From Halalkalibacterium ligniniphilum (lineage in GTDB: Bacteria; Bacillota; Bacilli; Bacillales; Bacillaceae_D), in the NCBI RefSeq assembly GCF_000334155.1, contig NZ_ANNK01000014.1, positions 1 through 32,381 of the forward strand: a stretch of 32,381 nt of DNA. The letters are read 5' to 3'. Shown in pieces: positions 8,038 through 15,969 of this stretch (position 1 is its first letter; the number at the start of each line of letters is the position of its first letter). The position numbers and the translations under genes were made by a program. The notes beneath the pieces are model-generated. The model searched no databases, was not told where the DNA came from, and worked only from the letters and a program-made list of their open reading frames with translations.

Positions 8038-9150
8038 ATGACTAAACAAAATAAAGCGTACAAGTTCAGGTTGTATCCAACAGATGAACAGAAATTAATG
8101 ATACACAAAACCTTTGGGTGCGTTCGCTTTGTCTATAACAAAATGTTAGCAGAACGAAAAGAAACGTATGATTTACTGAAAGATGATAAAGATGCACTGA
8201 AAAAGGTAAAACATCCGACACCTGCCAAGTACAAAAAAGAGTATGAATGGCTAAAAGAAGTAGACTCTTTAGCGTTAGCAAACGCACAACTAAACTTGGA
8301 TAAGGCTTATCAAGCATTCTTCAAAAGGAATGCCAAATTCCCAAAATTCAAAAGCAAACGCCACAAACAAAGCTACACAACAAATGTCGTAAACGGGAAT
8401 ATTCAGTTGTTAGATGGTCATATCAAATTACCTAAATTGAAAATGGTAAAAATCAAGCAACATAGAACAATCCCTTCTGAACAAAAAATCAAATCGTGTA
8501 CCCTGTCTATGACTGCATCAGGAAAATACTATCTTTCTATTTTGACAGAGTATGAGAAGGAGATTGAAACCAAAGCAATCAAAAAAGTAGTTGGGTTAGA
8601 TTTTGCAATGGATGGGCTGTTTGTTGATAGCGAGGGTGAGAAAGCCAATTACCCTAAGTTTTATCGACAGATGCTCAATAAGTTAGCACAAGAACAACGT
8701 AAACTTTCTCGTAAAAAGAAAGGTTCTTCGAATTGGAATAAACAACGTATTCGAGTAGCGAAAATTCAAGAGAAAGTTGCTTATCAACGCAAAAACTTTC
8801 TTCACCATAAATCGAAAGAATTAGCAACGAATTATGATGCTGTTGCGATTGAAGATTTAGATATGAAAGGTATGTCACAAGCGCTAAAGTTTGGCAAAAG
8901 TGTTGCTGATAACGGATGGGGAATGTTCACTTCTTTCTTACAGTACAAACTAAAAGAACAAGGGAAACAACTTGTCAAAATTGATAAATGGTTTCCTTCG
9001 ACAAAGACTTGTTCGGATTGTGGTTTAGTTAGAGAAGTAACGTTATCAGAACGTACTTACCAATGCTCTTGTGGTCTAAAACTTGATAGAGATTATAATT
9101 CTGCAATCAACATCAAGAAAGAAGGCATACGCTTATTAGCGATTGCCTAA
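8038..9150 (+). CDS. tnpB: RNA-guided endonuclease TnpB (IS605 OrfB family)
   Basis: A 370-residue TnpB, ancestor-type relative of Cas12, which uses an omega RNA from the element's right end to cut DNA next to a target-adjacent motif and so helps retain the IS. It has the N-terminal helix-turn-helix region (YKFRLYPTDEQKLMIHKTFGCVRFVYN). The RuvC catalytic residues are present as Asp188 (VGLDFAMDG), Glu272 (AIEDL) and Asp350/Asp352 (KLDRDYNSA). A zinc finger is formed by Cys325/Cys328 and Cys343/Cys345 (CSDCG...CSCG). No truncation or frameshift is seen. The ATG follows GAGGTGAT, which overlaps the tnpA stop. The 3' end probably overlaps the omega RNA. Confidence 0.95.
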   Translation: MTKQNKAYKFRLYPTDEQKLMIHKTFGCVRFVYNKMLAERKETYDLLKDDKDALKKVKHPTPAKYKKEYEWLKEVDSLALANAQLNLDKAYQAFFKRNAKFPKFKSKRHKQSYTTNVVNGNIQLLDGHIKLPKLKMVKIKQHRTIPSEQKIKSCTLSMTASGKYYLSILTEYEKEIETKAIKKVVGLDFAMDGLFVDSEGEKANYPKFYRQMLNKLAQEQRKLSRKKKGSSNWNKQRIRVAKIQEKVAYQRKNFLHHKSKELATNYDAVAIEDLDMKGMSQALKFGKSVADNGWGMFTSFLQYKLKEQGKQLVKIDKWFPSTKTCSDCGLVREVTLSERTYQCSCGLKLDRDYNSAINIKKEGIRLLAIA

Positions 9151-9292
9151 CAAAATAAACTCTTGGAACAAGAGGGTTAGCTTGGTCCATTTCGTCAGCT
9201 ACTAAAAGTGACGACTACCCAAGAAGCCCCCACTTCAAGCAACCCGTAAGGGTGGTAAGTGGTGGGAGCAGTTCACTGTTGAATTCATACTT
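9100..9292 (+). ncRNA. Predicted TnpB omega RNA scaffold and guide
   Basis: The right end after tnpB folds by eye as CTTGG/CCAAG (9181-9185 with 9219-9223) enclosing CGTCA/TGACG (9193-9197 with 9209-9213). It is followed by a branched hairpin with CACTT/AAGTG (9231-9235 with 9257-9261) capped by ACCC-GTAA-GGGT (9242-9253). This is the layout of an omega RNA whose scaffold ends at the IS right end. The guide would be the adjoining flank from 9277 (TGTTGAATTCATACTT). The 5' boundary is a guess, placed inside the tnpB 3' end as known for this family. Confidence 0.6.
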
Positions 9293-9339
9293 TCATAAAA
9301 ATCAACACAACCTTCGAAATATAAATAAAAATCTACTTC

Positions 9340-9368
9340 TTGACTCGGATTCGAAAATTTGGAATAAT
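9340..9368 (+). promoter_or_regulatory. Sigma-A promoter of the DUF485-symporter operon
   Basis: TTGACT (9340-9345) and AATAAT (9363-9368) are spaced by 17 bases, each one mismatch from the vegetative consensus. The operon's first ATG is about 230 bases downstream, leaving a long leader that contains the cre-like site. Confidence 0.6.
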
Positions 9369-9456
9369 GTGAACTATAACACTACAAAAGATGTTAAACT
9401 GTCATAGTATAGAAGGGAGGTCATCTTCCAGGCAAATGAAAAGGACGACAAATAAA

Positions 9457-9472
9457 ATGGTTGCGCTTACAT
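9457..9472 (-). promoter_or_regulatory. CcpA (cre) operator candidate
   Basis: Read on the minus strand the 16-mer ATGTAAGCGCAACCAT fits the published cre consensus WTGNAANCGNWNNCAW at every position. It lies ~90 bases downstream of the predicted promoter, where CcpA would block elongation. Carbon catabolite repression of an acetate-type permease makes physiological sense. Confidence 0.6.
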
Positions 9473-9598
9473 AATCTCAAGCAATGCCTGCCGTTTGTCG
9501 AAGTGAAAAAATTTCGATTAAAATCGTATTTGTTCTCCGTAAAAATTTTACAGAAGATTTAAAAAATTCCTTAACGATGAACAAGGAGTGGTGTACAT

Positions 9599-9946
9599 AT
9601 GGAATTTCATTATGTAGAAGAAGCAAAGGATCCGAATAAAAAACCGTTAGATTATGAAGCGGTTGTGAATAGCTCAAAATTTAAAAAGCTACTGCAAGAG
9701 AAAAAGAAGTTTATTGTACCGATTACGATCTTCTTCTTGTTGTTTTATTTTTCTTTACCTGTTTTAGCTGTTTATACAACTGTCCTGGATCAACCAGTTA
9801 TCGGTGATATAACGGGAGCTTGGGTATTAGCTTTCGCTCAATTTATTATGACGTGGGTGCTCTGTATTATCTATGTAAAAAAAGCCGCATATTTTGACAA
9901 AGTTGCAGAAGAAATCATCGCAGAGCATACGAAGGAAGGGAAGTAG
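9599..9946 (+). CDS. ywcB: DUF485 family membrane protein (YwcB/YjcH-like)
   Basis: A 115-residue protein with a hydrophilic N terminus and two membrane helices (about residues 38-58 and 75-97: VPITIFFLLFYFSLPVLAVY and WVLAFAQFIMTWVLCIIYV). The family is almost always encoded directly upstream of an SSS-family acetate/solute permease and is thought to be an accessory subunit; its exact role is not established. The ATG is 10 bases after AAGGAG (9583-9588). The permease gene follows after 3 bases, so the two are one operon. The symbol is by analogy with Bacillus subtilis ywcB. Confidence 0.85.
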   Translation: MEFHYVEEAKDPNKKPLDYEAVVNSSKFKKLLQEKKKFIVPITIFFLLFYFSLPVLAVYTTVLDQPVIGDITGAWVLAFAQFIMTWVLCIIYVKKAAYFDKVAEEIIAEHTKEGK

Positions 9947-9949
9947 CCT

Positions 9950-11485
9950 ATGAACATGACCGTCATTGTTTTATTCGTAGCAATTGTCCTGAGCACTTTG
10001 GTGATTACGTATTTTGCAGCAAAGAAAACGAGTACCGCAAGTGAATTTTATACAGCTGGCGGAGGGTTGACCGGTTGGCAAAATGGGTTAGCCATTGCGG
10101 GGGACTACTTGTCAGCGGCATCTTTTCTCGGAATTGCGGGAGCGATCGCATTATTTGGCTTTGACGGCTTCCTCTACAGCATCGGCTACCTCGTGGCGTA
10201 TTTGGTTGTTTTGTTTATTGTTGCAGAGCCACTTCGAAACTTGGGGAAATTCACGCTTGCCGATATGATTAATGCCCGCTTTGATGCAAAAAAAGTACGC
10301 GGTGTTGCCGCGTTCAGTACGATTACAATCGTTATTTTTTATATGATTGCCCAGCTTGTAGGTGCTGGTGCTCTCATTCAATTATTGTTTGGCATTGATT
10401 ATTGGGCTGCCGTTATTCTAGTTGGTGTCATGATGACCATTTATGTATTATTTGGTGGAATGACAGCAACAAGCTGGGTTCAAATAATTAAAGCTGTCTT
10501 ATTGATGGTGGGGACCGCCCTCATTTCCATTCTTGTCTTAGTCCAATTTAATTTCAATCTTTTCCAGCTGTTTGCCGAGGTGAAGACAGCAACACCTCAT
10601 GGAGCTGACTTTTTAAACCCTGGTCTCCAATCAAGATTGCCGTTGGATTCAATTTCATTAATGATTGCCCTTGTGCTTGGGACTGCCGGTCTGCCACATA
10701 TCTTAATGCGCTTTTTTACAGTGAAGGACGCAAAAACTGCACGCAGCTCAGTCATTACTGCGACATGGATTGTTGGAATTTTTTACGTATTAACGATTTT
10801 CTTAGGATTTGGCGCTGCAATCTTCGTTGGCTATGATCAAATTATTGCAGCAAATCCAGCTGGGAATATGGCTGCGCCAATGCTTGCAGACGCACTCGGT
10901 GGAGATCTATTATTTTCCTTTGTTTCGGCCGTTGCTTTTGCGACGATTTTAGCTGTCGTTGCAGGTCTTGTTCTATCAGGTGCTTCCGCTTTTGCCCATG
11001 ACATTTATGGCCAGATCATTAAAAAAGGACAAGCAACAGAAAGACAGCAAGTACTAGCGGCTCGTTATGCGTCAATCGGTGTGTCTGTTTTTTCAATTAT
11101 GTTAGCGTTGTTTGCTCAAAGTATGAACGTTGCTTTTCTTGTAGCGCTTGCCTTTTGTGTTGCTGCAAGTGCGAATCTACCAGTTATCGTCTATACAATT
11201 TATTGGAAAAAATTCAATACAACAGGAGCCATTTCCAGTGTGTTAACAGGTTTAATTTCTGCAATTGTCCTTGTTGCTGTTAGTCCAAATGTCATTTCTC
11301 CTGTTGAAGGTGCAGCTATCTTTGTTGGAGAGCCTCTATTTGGCTTATCTAACCCGGCGATTATTTCTGTGCCGCTCGGCTTTCTAGGGGGATTTTTAGG
11401 AACCATCATTTCAGGAAAAATCGATGCGAAGCGCTTTGCAGAGGTAAAGGTAAAAGCGAATACAGGGTACCGTGAACCAGCATAA
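9950..11485 (+). CDS. ywcA: Cation/acetate-type symporter, SSS family (ActP/YwcA-like)
   Basis: A 511-residue sodium:solute symporter with about 13 membrane helices in the plasma membrane. SEFYTAGGGLTGWQNGLAIAG and the segment ending ...AASFLG are the beginning typical of the ActP branch, and FLGFGAAIFVGYD with TILAVVAGLVLSGASAFAHDIY is the signature region of acetate permeases. Acetate or a related monocarboxylate is the likely substrate, with Na+ (or H+) as the coupling ion; the sequence does not prove which. An alkaliphile would favour Na+ coupling. It follows its DUF485 partner by 3 bases with GAAGGGAAG as ribosome site. Catabolite control is suggested by the cre-like site upstream. Confidence 0.88.
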   Translation: MNMTVIVLFVAIVLSTLVITYFAAKKTSTASEFYTAGGGLTGWQNGLAIAGDYLSAASFLGIAGAIALFGFDGFLYSIGYLVAYLVVLFIVAEPLRNLGKFTLADMINARFDAKKVRGVAAFSTITIVIFYMIAQLVGAGALIQLLFGIDYWAAVILVGVMMTIYVLFGGMTATSWVQIIKAVLLMVGTALISILVLVQFNFNLFQLFAEVKTATPHGADFLNPGLQSRLPLDSISLMIALVLGTAGLPHILMRFFTVKDAKTARSSVITATWIVGIFYVLTIFLGFGAAIFVGYDQIIAANPAGNMAAPMLADALGGDLLFSFVSAVAFATILAVVAGLVLSGASAFAHDIYGQIIKKGQATERQQVLAARYASIGVSVFSIMLALFAQSMNVAFLVALAFCVAASANLPVIVYTIYWKKFNTTGAISSVLTGLISAIVLVAVSPNVISPVEGAAIFVGEPLFGLSNPAIISVPLGFLGGFLGTIISGKIDAKRFAEVKVKANTGYREPA

Positions 11486-11522
11486 AGTTTAGGGAAAGGT
11501 TGATTTCGAGTTGTCTATCTTC

Positions 11523-11563
11523 AAAGGGTCTGTCCTCTCAGATGAGATGGCAGGCCCTTTCAT
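11523..11563 (+). terminator. Hairpin after the symporter gene
   Basis: AAAGGGTCTG (11523-11532) pairs fully with CAGGCCCTTT (11551-11560), one pair being G-U. Only three T residues end the stem, followed by CATAAT, so termination may be weak. Confidence 0.6.
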
Positions 11564-11690
11564 AATACGTGAGTGGCGTTTTAAATAGAAATGTAACGAA
11601 TACGTTGGGAAGCATATAGTCTCATGAGTGGATACTCTTCCCACAAGGATGAAAACGAGTTCGTCAAGTAATGCGGAGCACCGTTTAATG

Positions 11691-11753
11691 AAGGGGTGTG
11701 AGCGGAAGTACATCATTGTTTCATCAACTTGTGCTGAAGCTTCGTCCCCTTTT
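11691..11753 (+). repeat. 63-bp dispersed repeat, copy A
   Basis: Matches 25310-25372 in the same orientation at 56 of 63 positions, without gaps. The ends (AAGGGG and CCCCTTTT) are complementary and could close a stem around about 50 bases. Neither copy lies in a gene. Confidence 0.75.
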
Positions 11754-12669
11754 GTTAAAATAAAAAATTCGCTTGATAAACATCTGAAAATTCTAAACAA
11801 TTAGATATAACAGGTGTGAAGTTAATATTCTGTAATAGTATAGATAGATCCTTATCTGCATCATATGCGTGGTAGTTTTTTAAAACAAGGAATGATAGCG
11901 CTTATAATAAATAGGATCCTTTAGCGCCCACAGTAAATCGTGGAAGGGACGCCGCTAGCAGGTGCGTGCTTTGGCGAAAAAAGGGGTTATTTCCAGGGGA
12001 ATGGCGGAAATCTCCATTTTGCCGATGAGGCGATCCTCTCGATTCGATTAAACGAAGCAGTATCACGCTATCAGAGGGGAGAAGGATGAGCGGTTTTTTC
12101 AATTTGTTGAGGATGGTGGCAGTGAGGGGGATCTTGTTGACCTTAGTAGACTCACAACGAGAACGCTGAAATTTTAATAACAAGAGCGATTGCTTCATAG
12201 GATAAAGGAAGCATTGACGATAAAAGCTGATAGAAAGGGCATTTGTGAGGGGATGTGTCTTTTCCAGCTTCGTTCATTCAAAAGATAAACTGGGCGCCAG
12301 CGGCTCCACGTCGCCTCCACTCCTGTTGCGAAATAAAGAAACGTTTTCTGTTCAGCGTTCTCAGCGCTTGCCGCCGCTAAACAAGGCGCTTGTACATGTC
12401 TTAAAACTGGTGTACAGAGGGGGCGCTGAACTCGTTGTAGAAAAATGAAGCAAATATTTGTCACGATTCAAAAAGCCATCGACCATTGTCCTCAGTTGTC
12501 TGTCAATTCGTAAATTGATTGTTCGCAGGTGTAGCTCATGTTAATTCATTTTTTTCCTGTAAGACTGGGCGTTAGAATCATACTCGTCCTTTGAATAATA
12601 TGGTATATATGCCATCCCTCCTTAATAAACTGTACCATTCACCAACACAGACTTAGGGAGGCGAGTGGT
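11754..12669. other. Long region without an intact gene, upstream of spoIIID
   Basis: Over 900 bases with no intact gene. It holds a probable decayed coding region (11937-12179) and further short coding-like stretches on the plus strand up to about 12447. The last ~140 bases presumably contain the spoIIID control region, including a near-palindrome TGGTATATATGCCA (12600-12613), but no clear sigma-E promoter could be picked out. Confidence 0.45.
11937..12179 (+). pseudogene. Frameshifted remnant of an unidentified gene
   Basis: From 11937 a plus-strand frame reads with natural protein composition, including GNGGNLHFADEAILSIRLN and then EAVSRYQRGE, and stops near 12088. A shift of frame there continues as DERFFQFVEDGGSEGDLVD and SRLTTRTLKF to a TAA at 12177-12179. 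There is no start codon with a ribosome site (a TAA lies just upstream at 11934). I do not recognise the family. The join across a frameshift makes decay more likely than a real short gene, but chance cannot be excluded. Confidence 0.3.
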
Positions 12670-12957
12670 GTGCACGATTACATCAAAGAGCGTACTATCA
12701 AGATTGGCAGGTATATTGTCGAGACGAGGAAAACGGTGCGAACAATCGCCAAGGAGTTTGGCGTCTCGAAAAGTACCGTACACAAGGATCTCACAGAACG
12801 CTTGCCTGAAATTAATCCAGAGCTAGCAAACGAGGTCAAGGAGATTCTTGAGTACCACAAATCGATTCGCCATTTACGGGGCGGTGAGGCGACAAAGGTC
12901 AAATACAAGAAAACGGGTGATGCAAAGGAGTCACAGACGATAAAAACTCGCAGTTAA
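12670..12957 (+). CDS. spoIIID: Stage III sporulation transcriptional regulator SpoIIID
   Basis: A 95-residue mother-cell DNA-binding protein that switches genes on or off between the sigma-E and sigma-K stages. The sequence MHDYIKERTIKIGRYIVET, a central helix-turn-helix (VRTIAKEFGVSKSTVHKDL) and SIRHLRGGEATKVKYKK are nearly identical to the well-known Bacillus protein. The start is GTG at 12670, preceded by AGGGAGGCG (12655-12663). The last ~15 residues (TGDAKESQTIKTRS) differ from other SpoIIID proteins, which is normal for this tail. mbl follows 108 bases downstream, as in Bacillus subtilis. Confidence 0.97.
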   Translation: MHDYIKERTIKIGRYIVETRKTVRTIAKEFGVSKSTVHKDLTERLPEINPELANEVKEILEYHKSIRHLRGGEATKVKYKKTGDAKESQTIKTRS

Positions 12958-13065
12958 AATTCATAAAATCAATCCCTGTATGAGAAAAATATGTTAAAAT
13001 GATTAATTAGGTAAAACGAATCAGTAATTACGCCTAATGTTTTGGAAAATAGGGAGGAACAAAAC

Positions 13066-14070
13066 ATGTTTGGTAGGGATATAGGGATTGATTTAGGTAC
13101 AGCAAATGTCCTGATTTATGTGAAAGGAAATGGTGTTGTTCTTGATGAGCCGGCAGTCGTTGCTGTAGAAACTTCAAGTAATCGAGTGCTTGCTGTGGGA
13201 GAAGAAGCTTTTCGCATGGTCGGACGAACACCAGGAAATATTGTTGCCTTGCGTCCTATGAAAGATGGCGTCATTGCCAATTTTGAAATGACAGAATCGA
13301 TGTTGAAGCACTTTTTAAATAAAATCAATGTAAAAACGATGTTCTCTAAGCCGCGCATCCTGATCTGTTGTCCAACGAACATTACGTCCGTTGAGCAAAA
13401 AGCGATCCGTGAAGCGGCAGAGAAGAGTGGCGGCAAAAATGTGTATTTGGAAGAGGAACCGAAAGTAGCTGCAATCGGTGCAGGAATGGATATTTTTCAA
13501 CCAAGCGGTAACATGGTTGTCGACATAGGCGGTGGAACAACGGATGTTGCTGTTCTTTCCATGGGTGATATCGTCACCGCCTCTTCCATTAAAGTTGCAG
13601 GCGACAAATTCGACGTTGAAATTTTAAATTACATTAAGAAAGAGTACAAGCTTCTCATTGGAGAACGGACAGCTGAAAACATTAAAATCGAAGTGGCAAC
13701 GGTATTTCCGGGTGCTCGTTATGAAGAAATTGAGATTCGCGGACGTGATATGGTCAGTGGACTTCCACGTACGATTACGGTAAACTCAAAAGAGATACAG
13801 CAAGCGTTAGCTGAACCTGTTTCCTATATTGTGCAAGCGGCAAAACAAGTTCTGGAACAAACTCCTCCAGAGCTATCTGCTGATATTATTGATCGTGGTG
13901 TGATTTTAACCGGCGGTGGTGCTTTGCTTCATGGCATTGATTTACTTCTTGCTGAGGAATTAAAGGTTCCTGTTCTTGTAGCAGATGAACCGATGCACTG
14001 TGTGGCGAAAGGAACAGGAAGAATTTTAGAAAATTTAGACCGGATGTCGAGCAAAAAAGTTCGGATTTAA
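13066..14070 (+). CDS. mbl: Rod-shape protein Mbl (MreB family actin)
   Basis: A bacterial actin homologue that forms membrane-associated filaments guiding lateral cell-wall synthesis. The 334-residue protein has the phosphate-1 loop (GIDLGTANVLIYV), phosphate-2 loop (VVDIGGGTTDVAVLS) and adenosine motif (ILTGGGALLHGID). Its location between spoIIID and flhO, and its length, fit Mbl rather than MreB or MreBH. An upstream in-frame ATG at 13042 would add eight residues and overlap the ribosome site; the ATG at 13066 follows GGGAGG (13051-13056) and begins at the usual MFGRDIGIDLG. Confidence 0.95.
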   Translation: MFGRDIGIDLGTANVLIYVKGNGVVLDEPAVVAVETSSNRVLAVGEEAFRMVGRTPGNIVALRPMKDGVIANFEMTESMLKHFLNKINVKTMFSKPRILICCPTNITSVEQKAIREAAEKSGGKNVYLEEEPKVAAIGAGMDIFQPSGNMVVDIGGGTTDVAVLSMGDIVTASSIKVAGDKFDVEILNYIKKEYKLLIGERTAENIKIEVATVFPGARYEEIEIRGRDMVSGLPRTITVNSKEIQQALAEPVSYIVQAAKQVLEQTPPELSADIIDRGVILTGGGALLHGIDLLLAEELKVPVLVADEPMHCVAKGTGRILENLDRMSSKKVRI

Positions 14071-14088
14071 ACAGTTGAAAGAACGGAT

Positions 14089-14115
14089 GAAATCTGTGAT
14101 TGATTTTACCGATAC
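14089..14115 (+). promoter_or_regulatory. Sigma-D-like promoter of flhO-flhP
   Basis: GAAA (14089-14092), a 15-base spacer and ACCGATAC (14108-14115) resemble the sigma-D pattern TAAA-N15-GCCGATAT with three mismatches in all. flhO and flhP are known sigma-D-dependent motility genes in Bacillus subtilis, which supports the assignment. Confidence 0.5.
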
Positions 14116-14234
14116 TATGAATAAAGACGATCGAATCATGGATCGAATCTCATCTTCACGTGCTCAATGTCCAAATGGGCGAGGATGATACTCGGCCATG
14201 ATGCTCATGTGTGCGTAAAAAGGAGGATAACGGA

Positions 14235-15062
14235 ATGCTTCGTGGAATGTACGGTGCCGCTGCAGGGATGATCGCCCAACAGCAGCGTCAAGAAATGCTG
14301 ACCAATAATTTAGCCAATGCGAATACCCCTGGTTTTAAGGCAGACCAAGCGTCATTGCGCTCATTTCCGAATATGCTAATTGCTGCAATGGATACGGCAA
14401 GTATGCCTCGTCATGCGGCGCCTTACATAGGTGAACTCACAACAGGGGTTTATTTACAGGAGCGAATGCCAAACTACCGCCAAGGTGACCTTGCAGAAAC
14501 AGGGAACCGCACCGATGTTGCCCTGCTCCAAGGTGTCGTTCCGCAAAATCCTGAAAATGGACAGCCTGGGGCTTTGTTTTACACGGTTCAGGCTGCTGGT
14601 GACGGGGAAGTACGTTATACACGAAGCAGTAATTTTACCGTTGATGGACAAGGATTTCTTGTTACAAGCAACGGAAACTATCTCCTCGGAGTGGATGGAG
14701 AGCCACTGCAGGTGAACAATGAGTCGTTTGTTGTGAACCGTGAGGGTGTTATTACGAGTGACGATGGTGCGGTTGTCGGTCAGCTAAACGTTGTTTTCGC
14801 TGAAAATCCAATGCTACTCGTAAAGGAAGGTAACGGTTTGCTTCGCTTTGAGGGCGAGGGTGAACTTCCGACAGCGATTGGGAATGCAGCAGTGACTTAT
14901 CAGCTGCAACAAGGGTTTGTGGAGCGCTCAAATGTAGATGCAGCGCAAACGATGACGGAAATGATGGCGGCATATCGTTCATTTGAAGCGAATCAACGCG
15001 TCCTGCAAGCATATGATCAGAGCTTAGAAAAAGCAGTGAATGAAATTGGACGTCTTGGCTAA
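14235..15062 (+). CDS. flhO: Flagellar hook-basal body protein FlhO
   Basis: A 275-residue rod protein of the FlgF/FlgG family that forms part of the distal flagellar rod. The N terminus (MLRGMYGAAAGMIAQQQRQ followed by NNLANANTPGFKAD) is the flagellar basal-body rod signature. The C terminus (SNVDAAQTMTEMMAAYRSF and ...YDQSLEKAVNEIGRLG) is the matching coiled-coil end. The ATG at 14235 follows AAGGAGGAT (14220-14228), and the upstream in-frame GTG at 14211 is rejected because that ribosome site lies within the extension. flhP follows after 30 bases. The pair sits behind mbl as in Bacillus subtilis. Confidence 0.92.
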   Translation: MLRGMYGAAAGMIAQQQRQEMLTNNLANANTPGFKADQASLRSFPNMLIAAMDTASMPRHAAPYIGELTTGVYLQERMPNYRQGDLAETGNRTDVALLQGVVPQNPENGQPGALFYTVQAAGDGEVRYTRSSNFTVDGQGFLVTSNGNYLLGVDGEPLQVNNESFVVNREGVITSDDGAVVGQLNVVFAENPMLLVKEGNGLLRFEGEGELPTAIGNAAVTYQLQQGFVERSNVDAAQTMTEMMAAYRSFEANQRVLQAYDQSLEKAVNEIGRLG

Positions 15063-15092
15063 GACAGGATTAAGAGGAATTGAGGGATAACA

Positions 15093-15932
15093 ATGAATGG
15101 TTCGTTGATTTCTGCATCTGTCACGATGGGGCAGCTGCAACGGAAGCTTGATACCCTTTCAAATAATCTAGCAAATAGCAATACGACGGGCTTCAAGCGT
15201 CGTGAAGCAACATTTTCAGATCTATTGTTCCAGCAAGTGAACAACCAAACAGTGCAGCAAGAAGGGGGCCGCCTCACACCGAACGGACTTCGCGTCGGAT
15301 CAGGGGCGAGGCTCGGGGAAACGGCCGTGCGCCTTGAGCAGGGGGCGATCCGTGAAACTGGACGGATGCTTGATTTTGCGATTGCTCATCCGAACCACTT
15401 TTTTGAGGTTGCTACAAATGTGAACGGAGAAATGGTCACCCGTCTCACCCGTGATGGCGCGTTTTATTTAAGTGAAGACCCTGATAACCCGAATGCGCTA
15501 ACGCTTGTCACAAGCAACGGTGATTATCTATTAGACGGGGAACAACAACGAATCAATATCCCCTTGAATTATAAGGAGATAACCCTTAGCAAAGAAGGAA
15601 ACTTGACCATCACATTACTTGATGACACGGTGGTTGATGCGGGTCAGCTTCAGTTAATCAGTGTGATCAAGCCACAATTGTTAGAAGCTGTTGGTGGTAA
15701 TCATTTTCAAATGCCAGATTTAGCTGCCCTTGGCTATGCTGAAGCTGATGTGTTTGAAGTTGTGCCTGGTGATGAAGGAAACTTAATGCAACGATCATTG
15801 GAAGCATCAAATGTTGACATGAGTCGTGAAATGACGGAGCTCCTGAACACTCAGCGTCATTATCAATTTAATGCCCGATCCATCTCGATAGCGGATGACA
15901 TGATGGGACTCGTGAATGGCCTTCGACGTTAA
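15093..15932 (+). CDS. flhP: Flagellar hook-basal body protein FlhP
   Basis: A 279-residue FlgF/FlgG-family rod protein, the second of the FlhO-FlhP pair needed for hook-basal body completion. The rod signature is LSNNLANSNTTGFKRREA near the N terminus; the C-terminal end SNVDMSREMTELLNTQRHY and ...ISIADDMMGLVNGLRR is the usual helical half. The middle contains the hook-like beta domain (LTRDGAFYLSED, LVTSNGDYLLDG). The ATG follows TTGAGGGAT. The downstream gene begins 37 bases after the stop and may be co-transcribed. Confidence 0.92.
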   Translation: MNGSLISASVTMGQLQRKLDTLSNNLANSNTTGFKRREATFSDLLFQQVNNQTVQQEGGRLTPNGLRVGSGARLGETAVRLEQGAIRETGRMLDFAIAHPNHFFEVATNVNGEMVTRLTRDGAFYLSEDPDNPNALTLVTSNGDYLLDGEQQRINIPLNYKEITLSKEGNLTITLLDDTVVDAGQLQLISVIKPQLLEAVGGNHFQMPDLAALGYAEADVFEVVPGDEGNLMQRSLEASNVDMSREMTELLNTQRHYQFNARSISIADDMMGLVNGLRR

Positions 15933-15969
15933 TCCCCTTATATCCCGCTAGACCACTGAGGAGAGAACC

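Larger units (their letters stand above)
7463..9276 (+). mobile_element. IS200/IS605-family insertion sequence with tnpA and tnpB
   Basis: About 1.8 kb carrying an intact Y1 transposase and an intact TnpB in the same orientation, inserted after the spoIIQ terminator. The left end is placed just after TTTAA (7458-7462), where a 5-bp hairpin (ACTTC/GAAGT, 7466-7480) follows. The right end is placed after TTCAC (9272-9276), just past a branched hairpin (9227-9266). These are the features expected of single-strand 'peel and paste' elements, which have no terminal inverted repeats and make no target duplication. The exact ends are inferred from hairpin positions and known cleavage motifs of the family. 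Both genes appear full length, so the copy may be active. Confidence 0.85.
9277..9598. other. Leader region of the acetate-symporter operon
   Basis: Between the IS right end and the DUF485 gene there are ~320 bases with no credible gene. It holds the sigma-A promoter (9340-9368) and the cre-like operator (9457-9472). A 12-codon frame from 9436 has a badly spaced ribosome site and was not called. Confidence 0.5.

Noticed and set aside
9436-9474. 12-codon upstream frame in the symporter leader
   Set aside because: The ribosome site is about 15 bases away and the frame overlaps the better-supported cre site.
11892-11907. cre-like palindrome around AGCGCT in the spacer after the symporter
   Set aside because: Two mismatches at conserved positions and no gene directly downstream.
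12195-12464. Minus-strand 89-codon frame upstream of spoIIID
   Set aside because: No ribosome site, unnatural composition, and the opposite strand carries more coding-like fragments.
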